Shown here piece by piece: positions 49,100 through 63,700 of a stretch of 64,000 bases of DNA. Position 1 is the stretch's first letter; every line of letters starts with the position of its first letter. The translations under genes were made by a program, and so were the position numbers. The notes beneath the pieces are model-generated. The model saw only the letters and a list, made by a program, of their open reading frames with translations, searched no databases and was not told the origin of the DNA. The DNA is from Balanoglossus misakiensis (lineage: Eukaryota; Hemichordata): the NCBI GenBank assembly GCA_040954595.2, contig CM082595.2, positions 6,386,001 through 6,450,000 on the forward strand. Reading direction: 5' to 3'.

Positions 49100-52000
49100 A
49101 GCACTTATGAGTGTCACGCTCACAAGACGAGAAACAAAGTGGTGGCGCGGTTTTAATTAGAGTGATATTTGAATAGGGAATTTCGCCTGGGCGGCCGCGG
49201 TAATTTAACATGCAAATGTCCTGTAGTCGGTGACGAAAACGGATGCACTTGAGCAGGAAACAGACGGGGAAGTCGTCAACGGTGAGAGGAGAAATTCAAA
49301 TAAGGATTGTTTTTAGAAGTATTGTTTTGGCACACGTCCATCAATCCATCACTCACTTGATGTCCACAGCGGTCTAAACGTTGCCACTTCCAGCGGACGG
49401 GGCAGAAAAAAATGCCCAGAAAAACCCTGAGCGCGCGTGGACGACTTAAGTGGTATTAATAGGTCGACCAATATTAGTTCAGTGCTCGCAGAGGAGGTGG
49501 CCCGGCTGTGCGCAGGCTCCTAATGACTGGCTGAATTCATTTTCAGATCAAATATAGTGCCATCTTATAGTCTGCGTTACGACAGCAAATCGATTTCCCC
49601 GACAGTGTCATACACATCACTCACTGTTCAAGTCGTCAGCGTTGGGCGTGGCTTATAATCAGCATATGCCCCACCTAGCGATGAAGCCTGATATTGTACA
49701 TTCTCTGCTAACGACGTTGCTGTATGGTTGTTATATTGACCCCCCCCCCCCCCACCCACCCACTGCAATATGCTCATGCCAGTGGAGATATGTCTTCCAG
49801 GAACTCTTAATACACGTCAACAATTTCCAAAAGCGGGCATTTCAAAGCTATGATATTCAAATTTCTTCTAAATACGACCCCAGTAGATTGCACTGGACGG
49901 CAGCTGACTTCACAAACATGGAAAACTACACCATCCTGAGTTTACAATTCCCTCATTTGACAAACTTGAGAAGAAGGATTACCGCAACAGAAACCGTTAA
50001 AACCACATCTCACTGCTAGCAGCAAATAAATGTTCGTCTGTTAATCAAAATCTGCGATTTGGCATATTAATATGACTATCGACTCGGTTATGGCACGAAC
50101 ACCAGCTTTGCCGGCACGCGCAGAAAAAAAAGACATATTCAAACAGAGAATCATTCCTTCAACACAAGATAATAATTTGAGGTGTCAAATCAGTTTTGTG
50201 CCGTGTAGCACTTTGAAGAAACTGGTATAGTGATAGTAATATATAGTTTTCAGTGATCAGGATGGTTTTAAATTTTTCTGTCCATGTTGTGTAAATCTTA
50301 TATGGAAAAACAATAGGGGCAGCAAGCGTAAATATGTAAGTTCATCCTTCTTGTGCGTTTAGACCTAAAATGATTTTGTGCCATATAATGACTTGTTGCA
50401 CCGATCACAGTGGAGAGACAGATTGTATGAGAAACATGAGATTCAAATATGTGTGACTGTAGCAGTAACAAGGAATACTTATTAGCTTAACAATGCGTCT
50501 CATAATACAGATCAAAGTAAAGCGGTAAAAATTATTTGTCTGGGGAGTTTTAAAATAATGTGCTTGTCTTGGCACGTGTTAAAACGTGTGCGGCCCTTTT
50601 TTCTCGGTACGCTCGCGCATTAATACCGCCCCGAGATAATCGCTGATGTATCCTTCCGCGAAGAAAATTGGCGGATAGTTGCACGAATTTGTGGGATAGG
50701 GGAATTTTTCGTGAAAAATCATCCTTTCCTGTGATAATAGCAAGGCTGGTTTCAAGTATTATAGTTTTGCTTATCAACATTACTCTACAGTTGGCAATCT
50801 TCCACGCCTTAGTTCTTCGAGTTTAAAGAACCATAATGGCTTAAGTGACGTGAACAGCAACCATTTTATCTCAAGATAGTGCCCTAACAGTGCAAGTTAT
50901 GAGGGAGTTAACATCTTAACTATATTTAATGTCATGTTTGATACACACTTGGTATATCTCCCCTGAACGCGCATGCTTTAATCGAGTGGTTTGTAAAACA
51001 ATCTCTCTTCAAATCCCTCGCCGTCTTCACCCACGTGGCAACTATCGATCGGAAATTACCTTTATTACGCATTCAGTCTGCACAACGGCAAGGTTAACAC
51101 ACTCAACTCGCTGTGTCAAAACTTAGCCGCTATGATTTGTCTTTGACGTTGTTCATGATATTGTTTAATCGAATGAAATAAAATGTTAATTTAGTCGCTC
51201 TCATAACTCCATTGATCAGTTGACCTTGTTTCTATTTTATTTTGTGGAAACATTGCGCGGTTAATGATATTCTTTCAAAATATTGATTTCGGGGGAATTA
51301 TTCATCATTTTCGTGGTGTAAATTATTCATTGTGAAATTAATATTCGGAAAGGGACGGTTGGGCGTTTCGAAAATCTGGAAAACGAGATCTATTTTGTAT
51401 TTCTGTATAGTGCTGTCCGGAGTACGATAGAAAATGTATCGATGTACATAAGCACAGGTTCAATGCCACAAACCCCTACCCTTCACCATTAGCCAGAACT
51501 AGCTACGACAACCACGACTTCTAGAAATTGCCGGCAATATCTGCACTTAAGGACAGGAAAAAGGGTGGTATTTTTAACAGGTCGGATACTCGGAACACGA
51601 TCCACTCGAAGCTACTTCTTGCCAACCTCAACAATATCCGATATTAGGGAAGAAATTAAACTTTACCATTGGCGAATTAATCCTGCGCTGTGCATGACAA
51701 CTAAAAACGTACATGCCTGGAGGTTACAGGACAGTATTACTTAAGTGGAGGAAATATTAGTATGACGGGGGCAGTCGTCTCTCTAGTCACATTATTGCTG
51801 GAGTAATTTTACATCAATTAAAACAAAGTTGGAGGCATAAGGCTTGCGACTTCCATGTTCAAAGGTTTCCTTTGTGGGTGGTCGTGCCAATGGTTTCCGT
51901 CGTTTGTAAAGTTGCCTTGAAAAAAATTAATTGAAAGGTATTCAGAGACCGAATTCCAAAAAACATCATTCTAATGTGATATGTGAACTGTGCATTCAAA

Positions 52001-52290
52001 AGTTGCTTGCAGAATTTAAAGTTGTTGTTTGTTCTTGAGTAATGTCGCGAAAGAATACACATGTCTAACTTTCGAGGTAAAACCTCCACTTGGATAGTTT
52101 AAGAAGAAAATAGTTCATGATGTTATAGGGTATATTTTGATTTATACATTACGACTCTAAGTAAACAAACGTAGATTAATGTTCGTTAAAGAGCGGACTT
52201 GTTAAGTACACTGGAGTGCAACAAGGATCAATATTCTTGTTTTACATGTTTTACTTCTAAATTTTATGGGTTTCTTGCAGTGGCAACGAT
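49100..52290. other. Intergenic sequence upstream of the 25-copy peptide gene
   Basis: GC-richer for the first 400 bases, then AT-rich. A poly-C run lies at 49740-49754. No gene supported. Confidence 0.45.
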
Positions 52291-52294
52291 GAAC

Positions 52295-52620
52295 GGTCGT
52301 TGCCAAGTGTCCAGTGGCTTCATTTTGTACGGTGGCCTAAGGTGCCAACTTTACTGCAAACCAGACAATATGGCCGCCTTGTGATAATGTCTATGGTACA
52401 TTCGTTGCCAAGTGTCGCATGGTTGCATTTACCATACACTATAAGCCAAAGGGTCAAGTTCACTGAAAACCGGACAATAAAATGGTCGCACAGTGATAAT
52501 AATTATTATGCTGCATTCATAGCCGAGTGTTTTATGTCTACATATACCACAGATTTTTAGCCAAAGGTATCAGCTTCACCAAAAACTGGACAATATGGCA
52601 GCATAATGATAATTGTTGAT
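52295..52620. repeat. Degenerate tandem repeat, three units of about 105-120 bp
   Basis: Three successive units share the order GTTGCCAAGTGT / ACC-TA-GCCAAAGG / CACTGAAAACCGGACAATA / GGTCGC-TGTGATAAT / ATGCTGCAT with many substitutions. Units start near 52298, 52403 and 52520. No coding potential. Confidence 0.55.
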
Positions 52621-54741
52621 TCTGAACTTGCAGATCTCATTAACTCACAATCATTTCAAAAATAGAATTCCCAAAGTGAACACCGAACCAAATAAAACAA
52701 CATAACCCGGATACAATTTTCACCAGGCTTGTTTTCGAACTGTTTGGATTGAAATGAATGGGAACTCTCGTGAGGTTTTGCAAATGTTGCTGAACTGAAT
52801 AACCAAGAGATGCAAAGACCATACATGCATATTCACCTAAGATCGAAACCAGTCTGACAGCGAGAACAATACTTGGAAAAATTCACCGTAAATTCGTTGA
52901 TAGTGATATCAAAGGGAAAGAAATTATCCATTGTTTACCAAAACTACATCAAATTTTTTGTATTATGATGGAATGAAATTAACATACCCAAATGTCACGC
53001 CCGAAATAGAAATGAATTTTTCTGCGCGAGTCCACACAAGTTGCCGTTTCTAGGAATTTATTGATAAAATTCATCCCGAAATGCAACATAATAGTTGTTC
53101 GGAGTTAACAATATAAACTCATTTTCCTCAGATGTGTATGAATATTAGAATTCTGATAGCGAATCAAAGTCTATTTAATCTTAAAATAGGGTGAGAGTGT
53201 TACTTTGTGTTTGAGTAAGCCTTTTATGTCACACTGGCGTGCCGTATCGCTATATATCCGTGATGTTAAGACGGGAAGGGTCAATTTTCCATTAACCCCG
53301 TATTTTCCCTGTGCAGCGCGGGACACTGTATTGTTATCAACATACATGTATTTGTTTTCACTGCACTTTTCTGAAGCTCATGGCTGTTCTCTCTTTTGAT
53401 CACCGCTCTTCTGCTTGCTGTCCACACACCCTGGTGTCAGCCGACGCTCTACTTTCTGTCATTAAATTTATTCATTAGTTTCTTGTCATACTTTACTGCT
53501 ATATGTGTGTAACCGGAAAAGATTTACACGGATTTGATGTTTTTAATTCTCAAAAAGTAATTAGAAGAAAGATTTAATTAAAATCTGACAAATCTTTTCC
53601 CCTAATTAGCATTGTCACTTAATAAGATAGATGATGTAACGTAATGAGCGAACTTCCCACTGTATGCTATAAAATCCTGTTAATCTTGAGATTTTATCTG
53701 TCAGACATAACTGATTGATATAATTTAAATGACAGGAATACAAAAGTGTCTATACAGCTTGGTTGTTTGCGAAGCTTCCGCAGGATGGCGGGTAACTCCC
53801 GAAAAGTATGTGCACATGCGCGGTTTCGCGGTTCCTGATCATGTTGCTGAACTAAATAAAAGCACCACACAGGAAAAGAAATTTAAAAATAAGAAACATA
53901 TTTCCTAAATTACTAATTAGCTACTATAAAAGTAGAATAATTGGTACAGGCGCCTGTTTTGAGAAATCTTAAAAATTTGTAAATGAGCAAAACTCAAAAA
54001 AATGAGCGGATGTTGAATGGTTCTCCCATTGCCAATTTCCGGCTTATGGGACTGCGGTTTAGACCAAACTAGACTATCACAAGACAGGCGGCGGTGTACT
54101 TATCACAGTATAGTCTTGTCAAATAACCAGGACGCATATGCCCTATTACATCTCTGGAAACAAATTGACATTGGTTACGACATACGAAGGTGTTTGCATA
54201 ACAGATAATACTTGACAGTTGGTTTTATTAGGGTACTTAAATACCGCTCTGAAACCAGGAAGGTTACTCCCCCTCCCCCAAATCCCTTTCCACACACTTA
54301 TCACTTCAGTTAGAGATAGGATTGACATACAGTGGTACAGGGGGTGACTCTCCTTGGACTGTGGCCGCTCCAATGCAATAGCCTGCCCCCATCTTTTTTT
54401 CACTGAGCAAATTATGTATTTATCAATAAACGGCCGTGACGAGGTCAAACAACAATGCGTTTCATTAGTGCTAGAGGTGTGGATTTCCTTCGTCAACATT
54501 AATTAAGGTTTGATACACAAGAAAGCGCTTGTTTGTACGCTACTCAACGGGTCAACATCCTGAAACGTCATGAATACTATAATGTCCATATTCGAACTAA
54601 TTGGTTTCGCGGCTGAATAATAACAAGTATGTGGAGTACATCACGATATTGCCAAAATGATAATTCATACACACACAAAAACTTAACAGTACGATATATA
54701 GGCATTTCTCAAAAGTCTATCTGTATCTGTTTTCTCTGCAG
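52621..54741. other. Intergenic sequence, no supported gene
   Basis: AT-rich with short open frames only. Confidence 0.45.
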
Positions 54742-54795
54742 GAGACACCATGGCGACATCGCCGAGGTCGGCATGGCAACCGCGAAGAATGCACG
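54742..54795 (+). other. Candidate 54-base internal exon
   Basis: The acceptor TGTATCTGTTTTCTCTGCAG ends at 54741 and an ACG/GTGAGT donor begins at 54796. The 54-base interval is a multiple of three and open in all three frames; the most protein-like reads RHHGDIAEVGMATAKNAR. It is GC-rich against an AT-rich background. Neighbouring exons could not be found, so the product is unknown. It may be an alternatively used microexon of a gene extending right, or chance. Confidence 0.35.
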
Positions 54796-57700
54796 GTGAG
54801 TTTCCGCGCGCTCTCAGAAAATTTAAATGCCTCGTCATTGTCCAGCGAGACAAAGGCGCGATCCACTGGTTGTGGCTGACAGATATCTGTCACAGTTTCC
54901 ACACTGGTTGCGTTTTATGTGGCTTTCTACTGGGAATTTGAAAAGTGTACGAGTTGTAGAGTTGTTCGAGTAGTAGTGAAAGGGTGTGCGCAAGACTGCG
55001 AGTTAAGCCTGAAGAGTTACTTGTTTTGATGAAAATTTCACATATTTAAAGGCGCAAATTAAGTCTTTATCAATTTTTACAATAGTAAATTGATTAACTT
55101 CATGAAGATTTCAATGGAAAACAGAAGCTTTGCACTAGACAAATTTTCAGTATCCCCCCCCCTTACCTTCATCAGTTGTCCAGTTTATTAGAATTGCGCT
55201 AAAATGTAAAAATCCCGGTTCACCGATACGTTCGCAAAGGGCGAGGTTAGATGAGTCTTTTGTCAGTTGCAGTAATTTCAAGTTCATTAACCTTTGAAAT
55301 GTATGAATAGCTTCTAACAAATTCCGCGAATAATATACACACCCATTTCTTCGCAAAGAGGTGGATCTGCCCCATATAAAAATTAATTTCAGCATTATAA
55401 TTGAGGAAATTTATAATTATAAACCCTTTGTGTAAACGCCAGTAGAAGGACTTGTGGCGTCATCCCGGAATTTGATTAAAATCACGATAAAGACACAAAA
55501 CAATTCATCAATAAATACTTAACGGGTACTTTAAAGATCCTGCTTATTTCCTGCCCTCGCGTCAACAGTACCCTACGTACATCATCGACATTTAGTGTTA
55601 TTTATGGATAATTTTAAACGATCATGTGAGTGGTGATGGTTTCAATGTGACCCATGCCTTATAAATGAAAGAAGAGCATTAAAGGTGCATCTTCTATAAG
55701 AGCAAATTTATTTATGAATAATTCATTAGCAAACAAAGGTTTGGCACTCCATAAACATTTAATGTCAACAAGAAATGATGCGAGAACCAGGGACGGAAAA
55801 TTGCTTCGTTATTTGTGAAAGATAATGTAAATGTGTGTTTAATATTAATCTGCCTGAGGTTTACTTATTTGTCGAAAAAAACTAAGCTAGTGGTTGCCTG
55901 TTATACTGGGATATGTTAAAACCTTCAGTCGGATTCAAAACAAGCTAGACTCCCTTGTCCTGGAACTTGAAAGCATCGGACATGTCATTGTCCACTCAGT
56001 GAAGCTCGGGATGGGTTTCTCAGTTGTCAATCAACTTTACCAGCTGGGAAGGTATTCAAGGGCGTCGTTGACACTCACTCAATCTGTTTTGCATATTAAA
56101 TAACTGCATATCCAACGGCTGTTACGTCAAGAGGCCTAGCATGGCTAATATGCGCTCCATCTTGAATAATAGGGCATAGAGTGCCCTATTACGCATATAT
56201 GAAGTGCACACACCTGCCCCTGTTATTAATTTGTTATGGCTAGACCATTATGGTCATCTCATAAAAACGGAGTACGTTTTTCTAGTCATTGAACAATTTT
56301 AAAAGACTGGTTCGAGATTGGACTAGAAAATTTGGACTTAACGTTTGGTCATAACTTCATGAGAGATTATAGAGGTGCATAATGAAAGTACTGTGTCCTT
56401 TAAACTAAAGTCAATGTTTCAGTGTTCGCTTTGCTCTCATAATAGCATGGACTAATTTTTTTTTGATAAGTCTGAATTTGTGCGGCCCCGCCTACATGTT
56501 GATCAAACATTCGGTGACAGCTTTTGTCAAATTAGGTAATATCAGCTCCTGACGTCAACGCCATAATAAAAACCAGCCAATCAGGTAGAATAAGGCGCGG
56601 TGTTCCGTAAGTAAGATCGTGCGCAGGAAAGTGCTCCAATAGAAACCTTGTACGTATTCTGCCCTATGATTGGCCGAATCACTATCACGTGAGGTGCATT
56701 TTGCGAAGACATATGCAACGAGCGTTGTATCGGTTTTGGAACGGTCACCTGGCCACTTGGAAACTAACTGCGCATGTGCACGCCAGATAAAACGAATAGA
56801 AATCTAGCTGCCCAAGTGTGGTGCAGGAGATCCCGCAGATATTCTGACTAGTAGTATAAACCCACAGGGTTGTGATACAAACAACATGTTCACATTCAAG
56901 ATACAATATGACAGCTGTCTCCCCTCGTGCCCCCACACACACCTGTCTCCCAACAGTCTGTTTACCCAGGCCACAGGCGTCATTGAAATTTTCCTCGAGA
57001 TATTGCCACTCAGCAACAGAACAAACTGTCTCATTCCCGCGTGAAATTGACGGGTTTTCTGTGGTAAATTGTTGACTTTCCCTCCGGGAGACAACTGTAC
57101 ACTGTTACACTCATTGTCAGTCAATATATGTGTATAAATACCGCCCGAAGTAGCAACAAATTTGACAACTTACCCTTGTTTGAAATACTGCACTGCTTAC
57201 GTCATTGTAAATTTGCTAAATTCAAATAATGTATGGTAATATAGCAAGCTATATTTAACACAATGGGTTTTCATAAAACAATAACCCCACCTAATTCTTC
57301 TACATATGGGGATATGACTTGCTTCATACAAAGGGGACAGTGCTTCATATGAATCGGTCTCATGAATTTGGTTGAATGCAAAATTTCTAAATTGCGCGTG
57401 TAAGTGCAGTCGTGTAGCCCAATCAGAATGAACTCAAAAAGAGTGGATTGCAGTACCCTATCAGGGATCTGCCACTAATGGCCCGCATGTACCAGAGTGA
57501 TCGTTAGTGTAAAAAGAGAAATAGCGAGGCAAGCTGAGGCCGCGGGAACCGCGATCGTGCTCAGCAAATTAGTAATGGTAGTCCTTAGGTGTAAACACAC
57601 CTTCCTACCCCCAAGAGGCAATTAGGGTGTCCGCCTTTGAGTGCAACGTGGTGTTCTCTGCGTGTGAATAATGCAGTCGTGTTTTGATACTCAGAAAGAA

Positions 57701-60700
57701 TACTGTATGCTTCTCCACCAATCTGGCTAATTTTTTTGCGTGCGTCTATGCACCAGGCGCGGTTATCAGAAAAGTTATACACGCGTTCTACTTAATGCTG
57801 TTTTATTGTGACTTAAACCTGCACTGCCTGCTTGTGCAAAATCAGAGTGGTGGTTTTAACTGCCCAATTTCTCGTTCCACAAGTAACATACGCATATTTG
57901 AGGGGAAAAATATATTACATCGAAACTACAGCTTTCTTTCATTTGTATGTGACAATACCGAAGCCCAAAAGAAGCCTGAAATGTTAAAGTTGAAAATCCA
58001 GAAAAGAAGAACGGATTCGTTCTGGTGTAAGAGCACATAAAATTGATGAGTTTTTGTGTGTCAAAAATTAACGTTAAAGGAACTTAGAGCTAATTCGTCA
58101 TCTGAAAGGCATTTATGTGGTTGTGCTTTTGGTTATTTGGTTATGATTGTGGCCTTAAAAGTATTGGTGCTTTATAGCACATAGTCTGGCTGAACTGGTC
58201 ATGTGACAACTGAATGTAATATTCAGTATTTATTAATGTAAAATGGAAAATGATGCCTTAAGGCAAGAGTTAACTTAAAAATTAATGACAGTTAACTGGA
58301 TTTTGGTATATTTAAGCGAATTTCCAAAGATTAATAACCGACTTTTGCCATTTCTATTGTTTCCGGTCCGCAATAATACAAACATAATTGCGTTTACCTT
58401 AGGTAAATGAAAAATGACAGAGAAAACTTCATTAAAACCCTGAGCATGGTTTTCAATCATTTATAGGTATACAGTCACCTATCTTAACCCACATTTAACC
58501 ACAGTTACCATGGACATTTGAGATTTAACCAATCACAGATTTTCACTTGGATGGCCACGCGAAAAAGTGAGCCACCACACGGTCTTCAGAAGACTCGGGC
58601 ACATTCATTAACCCCATACAAGCACATGTAAACTAGATGTAGTTGTACACCTTTAAATGTAACACAGAAAGACATTTGGAGTAATCACATAAAACAACAA
58701 AAATTATTTTTTTTTAAAATAAAGACAGATTACTGGAGATTTTCTCTGTAAGTTTGCTAATAGACTTTCTAACTACCATACTTTTTTTTCATTTGAGGCG
58801 ATATTGTGGAAGTGCTAGTTTGTTTTCACAAAAAAGAATATTACATCCAGCGGTAAGATCGCAAGCCGCTACTCCACAAAAGGTTTTTGGCTAATCGTGA
58901 GCCCCAAAACGATAACCTACATCAGCGCGAGACGACGGGATTATGAATTTTCATCGGTAGAAAGCACTTGAGTGGCAGAGCTGCGTTCGCCCTGCAGTTA
59001 TATACAGCGCGGTGTAGAACTATCCAATATGTATGAAGCTTTTATCAACAACATGGCTCTACCATACGCGTTTCAACAAAGGGACTGGAAACATATTCCG
59101 ACTGCAATCTAAACCACAACACAAACCTCGATACAGCTCTGAAATATGTATGATATCGCTTTCCAAAATAAAAGCTCATAGTATTCTTCAGACTTCGTTT
59201 CAGATATTGAAATGAATTTATGTTGCGCGAAACTTACTCAAACTAAATTAAAGTTAAGAAGGTATACTATTCAGTTAATGCATGCATGCAGGTTTTTAAT
59301 TGTTTGCATATGAAAGGCAGTAACTTATGCTGATGTCATAAACGGAAGTTTAGAGTTTGCTGGTCGTCAGACCACTGAGGAAGCAGATAAAGAGAAACCT
59401 CCATTCACAGAAATGTGAAATTTGATTGGTTGTAACAGTGGGTTACTCCGATTGGCTAGCATATTATATCTTGATAGTGAAGCTCAATTTTCTAAAAACG
59501 GATGTCAAAATTTGTTACACATATTCTTAAAAATTTACTCGATGAATGATAGAAACATGATCGCATAGGGGGATCGACAACTGACCATAACCAATCACTG
59601 ACGCCTAAGCACGCATGCGTTTTGAGCAACTTCCGGGAGCACTTTTCAAAGTTACGGATTCCAAAATGGCAGTTTACCTTTGTCTGCAGGGATAAACGAT
59701 AGTTTAGGTCACATGATTTGGTTTGAGTCAAACTCTTGGAGGAAAGATCAGTCCAAAGGAAGCTGTTCATGGTGGAGAAACTGACCGGTCTTAATGTAGC
59801 TTGTCTCGGAAGTACAGTCTTCACCAGTTCTCCAGTTACAGCGTAGACATGGGTTGCAATTGGATGGGCGTTGGATTGTAGGTCCGCAAACACGTAACGC
59901 CTCCCCCCCCCCCCCCCCCATGCGATGAACACGTGCAAGATGGAGTCTGGAAGCCGAGCAACTGGCGGGAATACCCACGCAGCCAATGACGTGGAAAGTG
60001 CCCTTGCCTGAATGCAATCCCAAACAATCCCATAATCCCCTTATCAGTTAACGCTACTCTACGCGTCCACTGGAACTGTTGGCCAGTCGTGATGTTTCGA
60101 GGCATGAAATTCCACTTACATGTACACGTAAAATATTTCCAAAATCATAGACGTGGAAAGAGTAACACAACAGTAAAGTCGAGTACAAATTTCCAAGCAT
60201 AAGCTGCCATACAATCTGTTTTACATACTTAAATTTTAGTCGTAGGGCTATTAGGCTGCCAACTTCATGGGCAGGGCCACAGTTCCTCAAGAAAGATGGT
60301 GTCTTTCTTGGGAGACTGTGATTTCAAGGCTAAGGATGGTAGGGATTGCATGCATTACACTTTATGTAGAAAGGTGGACAACACTGACTAAAATATTGTT
60401 CTGAGCGATAAGACGGGAAAATTTACCAAGAAGTCGGTCCGAACATGAGTAAGACGTCTATGAGAACTTACTTTTATACATGAATGAATGAGTATTGCTC
60501 TGTTAGTACTCCTAACATAAGACTCAGTAAAAAAATCTTATTTGTCCTAAAGTTTAGAATAAACTCACAGCTAGCTCCACTCAACTAAATTAAATTGCCC
60601 TTCAGCCCTAAAATGATAATTAATATTAAAAATGAATCGATAGGCCAAAATGAGTTCCGAATAATCTGATTAAGGCTGACCTTGTTCCTGGTGAACACAA

Positions 60701-63700
60701 AAACTCCTCTGCTGTCGTCACGACGGCAAGATAATTCGCGCGCCTTCCTGAATAAGACTTTCTAAAATATTAACCATGCCCCATGGCTTAACCTATTTCA
60801 GAATTTCGAAAACCGACAAATGGCCTCTTAGATCAATGTCTCCGAGACTTTCTCAAGACCTGACCCGAGATAACCCGAAGTGGCCTGATATTTCGGTAGA
60901 ACTTTGTAACTGGCCCTCCGAGCTCCTTCTCGCTGATAAACATTGAATGCAGAAGAGTGTCTCCTGCATTGTGTCACCGCATCACGGTAATAACTTGGGA
61001 GTTTCCCATTATCCGGGTGTATCTATAGGCTATGTCTTAGAACTTCTTCGGAAGTTAATAAATGGGAGTTACAGAAGAGAATAATGAACCGGGGGTGTAT
61101 GTGAGTGTGTGACTGTTTTCCTTTCACAAAGTACTGAAACATCGCTGGCACGTAAGCTAAAATTCAGTTGGTACAAATCGTGGGCGAGGAAGTGGAACTT
61201 TAAGCTAACCAGCATGACCTTCACATTTTAAGAGCTATGTCTTGCGCGGCCGCTGAAGTTTCAAAATGGAACGGCATTCATTTTTCAAAAGAACTTCAAA
61301 CTTGTAAAGTATCAACGCCCACCCACTGTCCGTTTGTTTCCAACATCTACTACCACTTTACGATAGAACTGCAGTTTACACACCGATTTTGGCCAAATTT
61401 CAGTCCTTACGATAATTTGGTTTGTTTCATGTTGACATTTCTGGTGAAAATATGGACTTAAGATTTGTAAGCCCTCGCTTCCAAAGAGATCTAAACTTTC
61501 AGCGAATGACATCAACGCTCGATTTTCAATGCTTTTCAATGACATAGGCCAAATACTAAAAGGTTGGTTTTGTGGCGAGTAAGCGTCCAATTTAATAAGC
61601 ATACTACATTGTAGCTAACCATTTGTTCTTGGCAGTGTATCCCATTGCTAATATGTGGCTAACTAGCCCAGCTAAAAGACAATTACCCACACAGAGACAT
61701 AATATCCTGCCGTCTGATTCCCCACTGAAAACAATAGACCCCTTGCTCCAGACAAAAAGGAATATGAGATTGTCCGCAGGAGAAACAGATTCCCTTTGCG
61801 CAAACGCGATCTCATTCCGTGTGCTAAACCTTTAGTGGGATATCCGGAATACATGTATTGGCCACGTGCATCGAATCTCTTTTTCCTTTTCTGTTGGGAA
61901 TCAAACATTCTCTACTTTTGCATCTGGTGGGTTACATTCAGTCCCCAAAGAATAACAGAAGACTAGCGTCCCCCTTTAATGAAAGACTGGTTCACCCAAA
62001 GTTATAACTGGCTGTGAATAATGGAATAAATCATTCCGAAAATATTCGTTGGAAGGGTATCTGTATTCGAGTATCATGCACAAAGATTTGGTGCAACATT
62101 TTAGTTAGTTGTGGGTACAGAAAATTGCATTTACGAGATCTCAATCTATACTCTATATGCACAAACCGATGTCAGATGGAGTATAACTATAAGTCGACAA
62201 TAAACAGTGCCCAAGTAAAAAAAAACTAGAAACAACGTTTTCACATCTAAATGTATTTCGTGATCGATGACATATTCTATTGAGGGCCTTTGTGCATTTA
62301 CAAGTTACATTTTTTTACCAATTTTGCGAACAAGGTGTTGTACGTGAGTCTGTCGCGGTTATACACGAACAACGCAAGTGTCCCATACATTACATGCAGA
62401 TGCCAAGTGTCGCAAGGAGATGCGTCGGTTGAAGCCCATGATATGTGACTCGCATAACCAGTTCTTATAACACTTCAGCCAAATGTACATAATCTCGTTC
62501 AGGTGAACACGGCTGCCAGTAGCCCCAAGGTGGTTGTTTTCAATCTTGCATGACGTGAATATTTTCCTTGAATCTACAGAGTAGTACTTCATCAGTAACA
62601 CGCACTGCATATTTGGGTTTTCGCCTTGGTTATATATTTTGAAGCCTTACAGTCGACCTACGCTTGCTGAGGGAAAAACACGAGGCACATACTAAACAGG
62701 AACGTGTGATTTAATTCATAATTTCACTTTGTGTAGTCATTGTGGACAATTAAATTTTGATTTAGAGGTCGAAAAGAAGACTGTCTTGACCCGGCAGGCA
62801 CCACTTGTGCGTCAAACTTGCCATTTTAATTGGCATGTTATGGCTTACTTTTACAAAGCCCAGACATTAACATATCTGAATGCTAAAAGTCTCTGCACAT
62901 TTAGTCTTCCTCTCTGACGACACAATCACTAACTACGACGATAGCCTGTCACCAGGGTAGGGCATAGAGCAAGCACGGTCAGAGATGAGAAATCGAGCAG
63001 GGAGCGATTATAGGTGTCGAAGATGGCGCCCATCCGAAAGTAGATGGTGGAAGAAGCCGGATGAGAACATGGGACTGTTAAATGTTGTCTGTACTGTACG
63101 AAATGTAAATTAATATGATATGCAATTTCAGTGTCCATCTCTAAAGAAACAATCTATATGATAGTGGGCAGACATAGATGTAAAGGTGGCAAAGGATTTG
63201 GGGCAAAAATAATATTTATTTTATTAATAATCTAACAATAACTGATAAAATATTAAACAATGATCTCTGTGACGCCATCTAAATTTTTTAACAAAATGGC
63301 GTCCGTTGTGAAAAAAAAATGGAGAACACATAACCACAGTCATTCACAATTACAGATTTACATCTGCTGAGGGAACTTCGCGCCAAAATGTCAAACAAAA
63401 AAGAAGTTGTCTAATTACTTGTGTAGCGAATCTCACTGGTGTGTTTATTCATTGATAAACATCTGGAGTGTGATTTGAAAAATATGAAGTGCCCACGTTA
63501 ATTTTGATGATGGAACCGACAAATTTTAGTGCTGCACAAAACAAGAGCGTGTATGTAGTGCACTTTTGCCCTAAATAGCCTTATTTTATCTATATCTGAC
63601 TACAGAATCGAAATTACCAGCACCACAAATGCTTTTAAGTCTGGAAACCCAGTGATCATTATTCGCGTTGTCGTAAATGGAATGAATTTTTTTTTTCTCA

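Noticed and set aside
55160-55330. Minus-strand segment with a GTAAGG donor (contains LALCERIGEPGFLHF)
   Set aside because: The frame is protein-like, but no good acceptor was found and the donor abuts a poly-G run. Not enough to call.
59492-59986. 164-codon minus-strand frame with a poly-Gly run
   Set aside because: It crosses a homopolymer C/G tract, has no motif or splice support, and competing frames overlap it.
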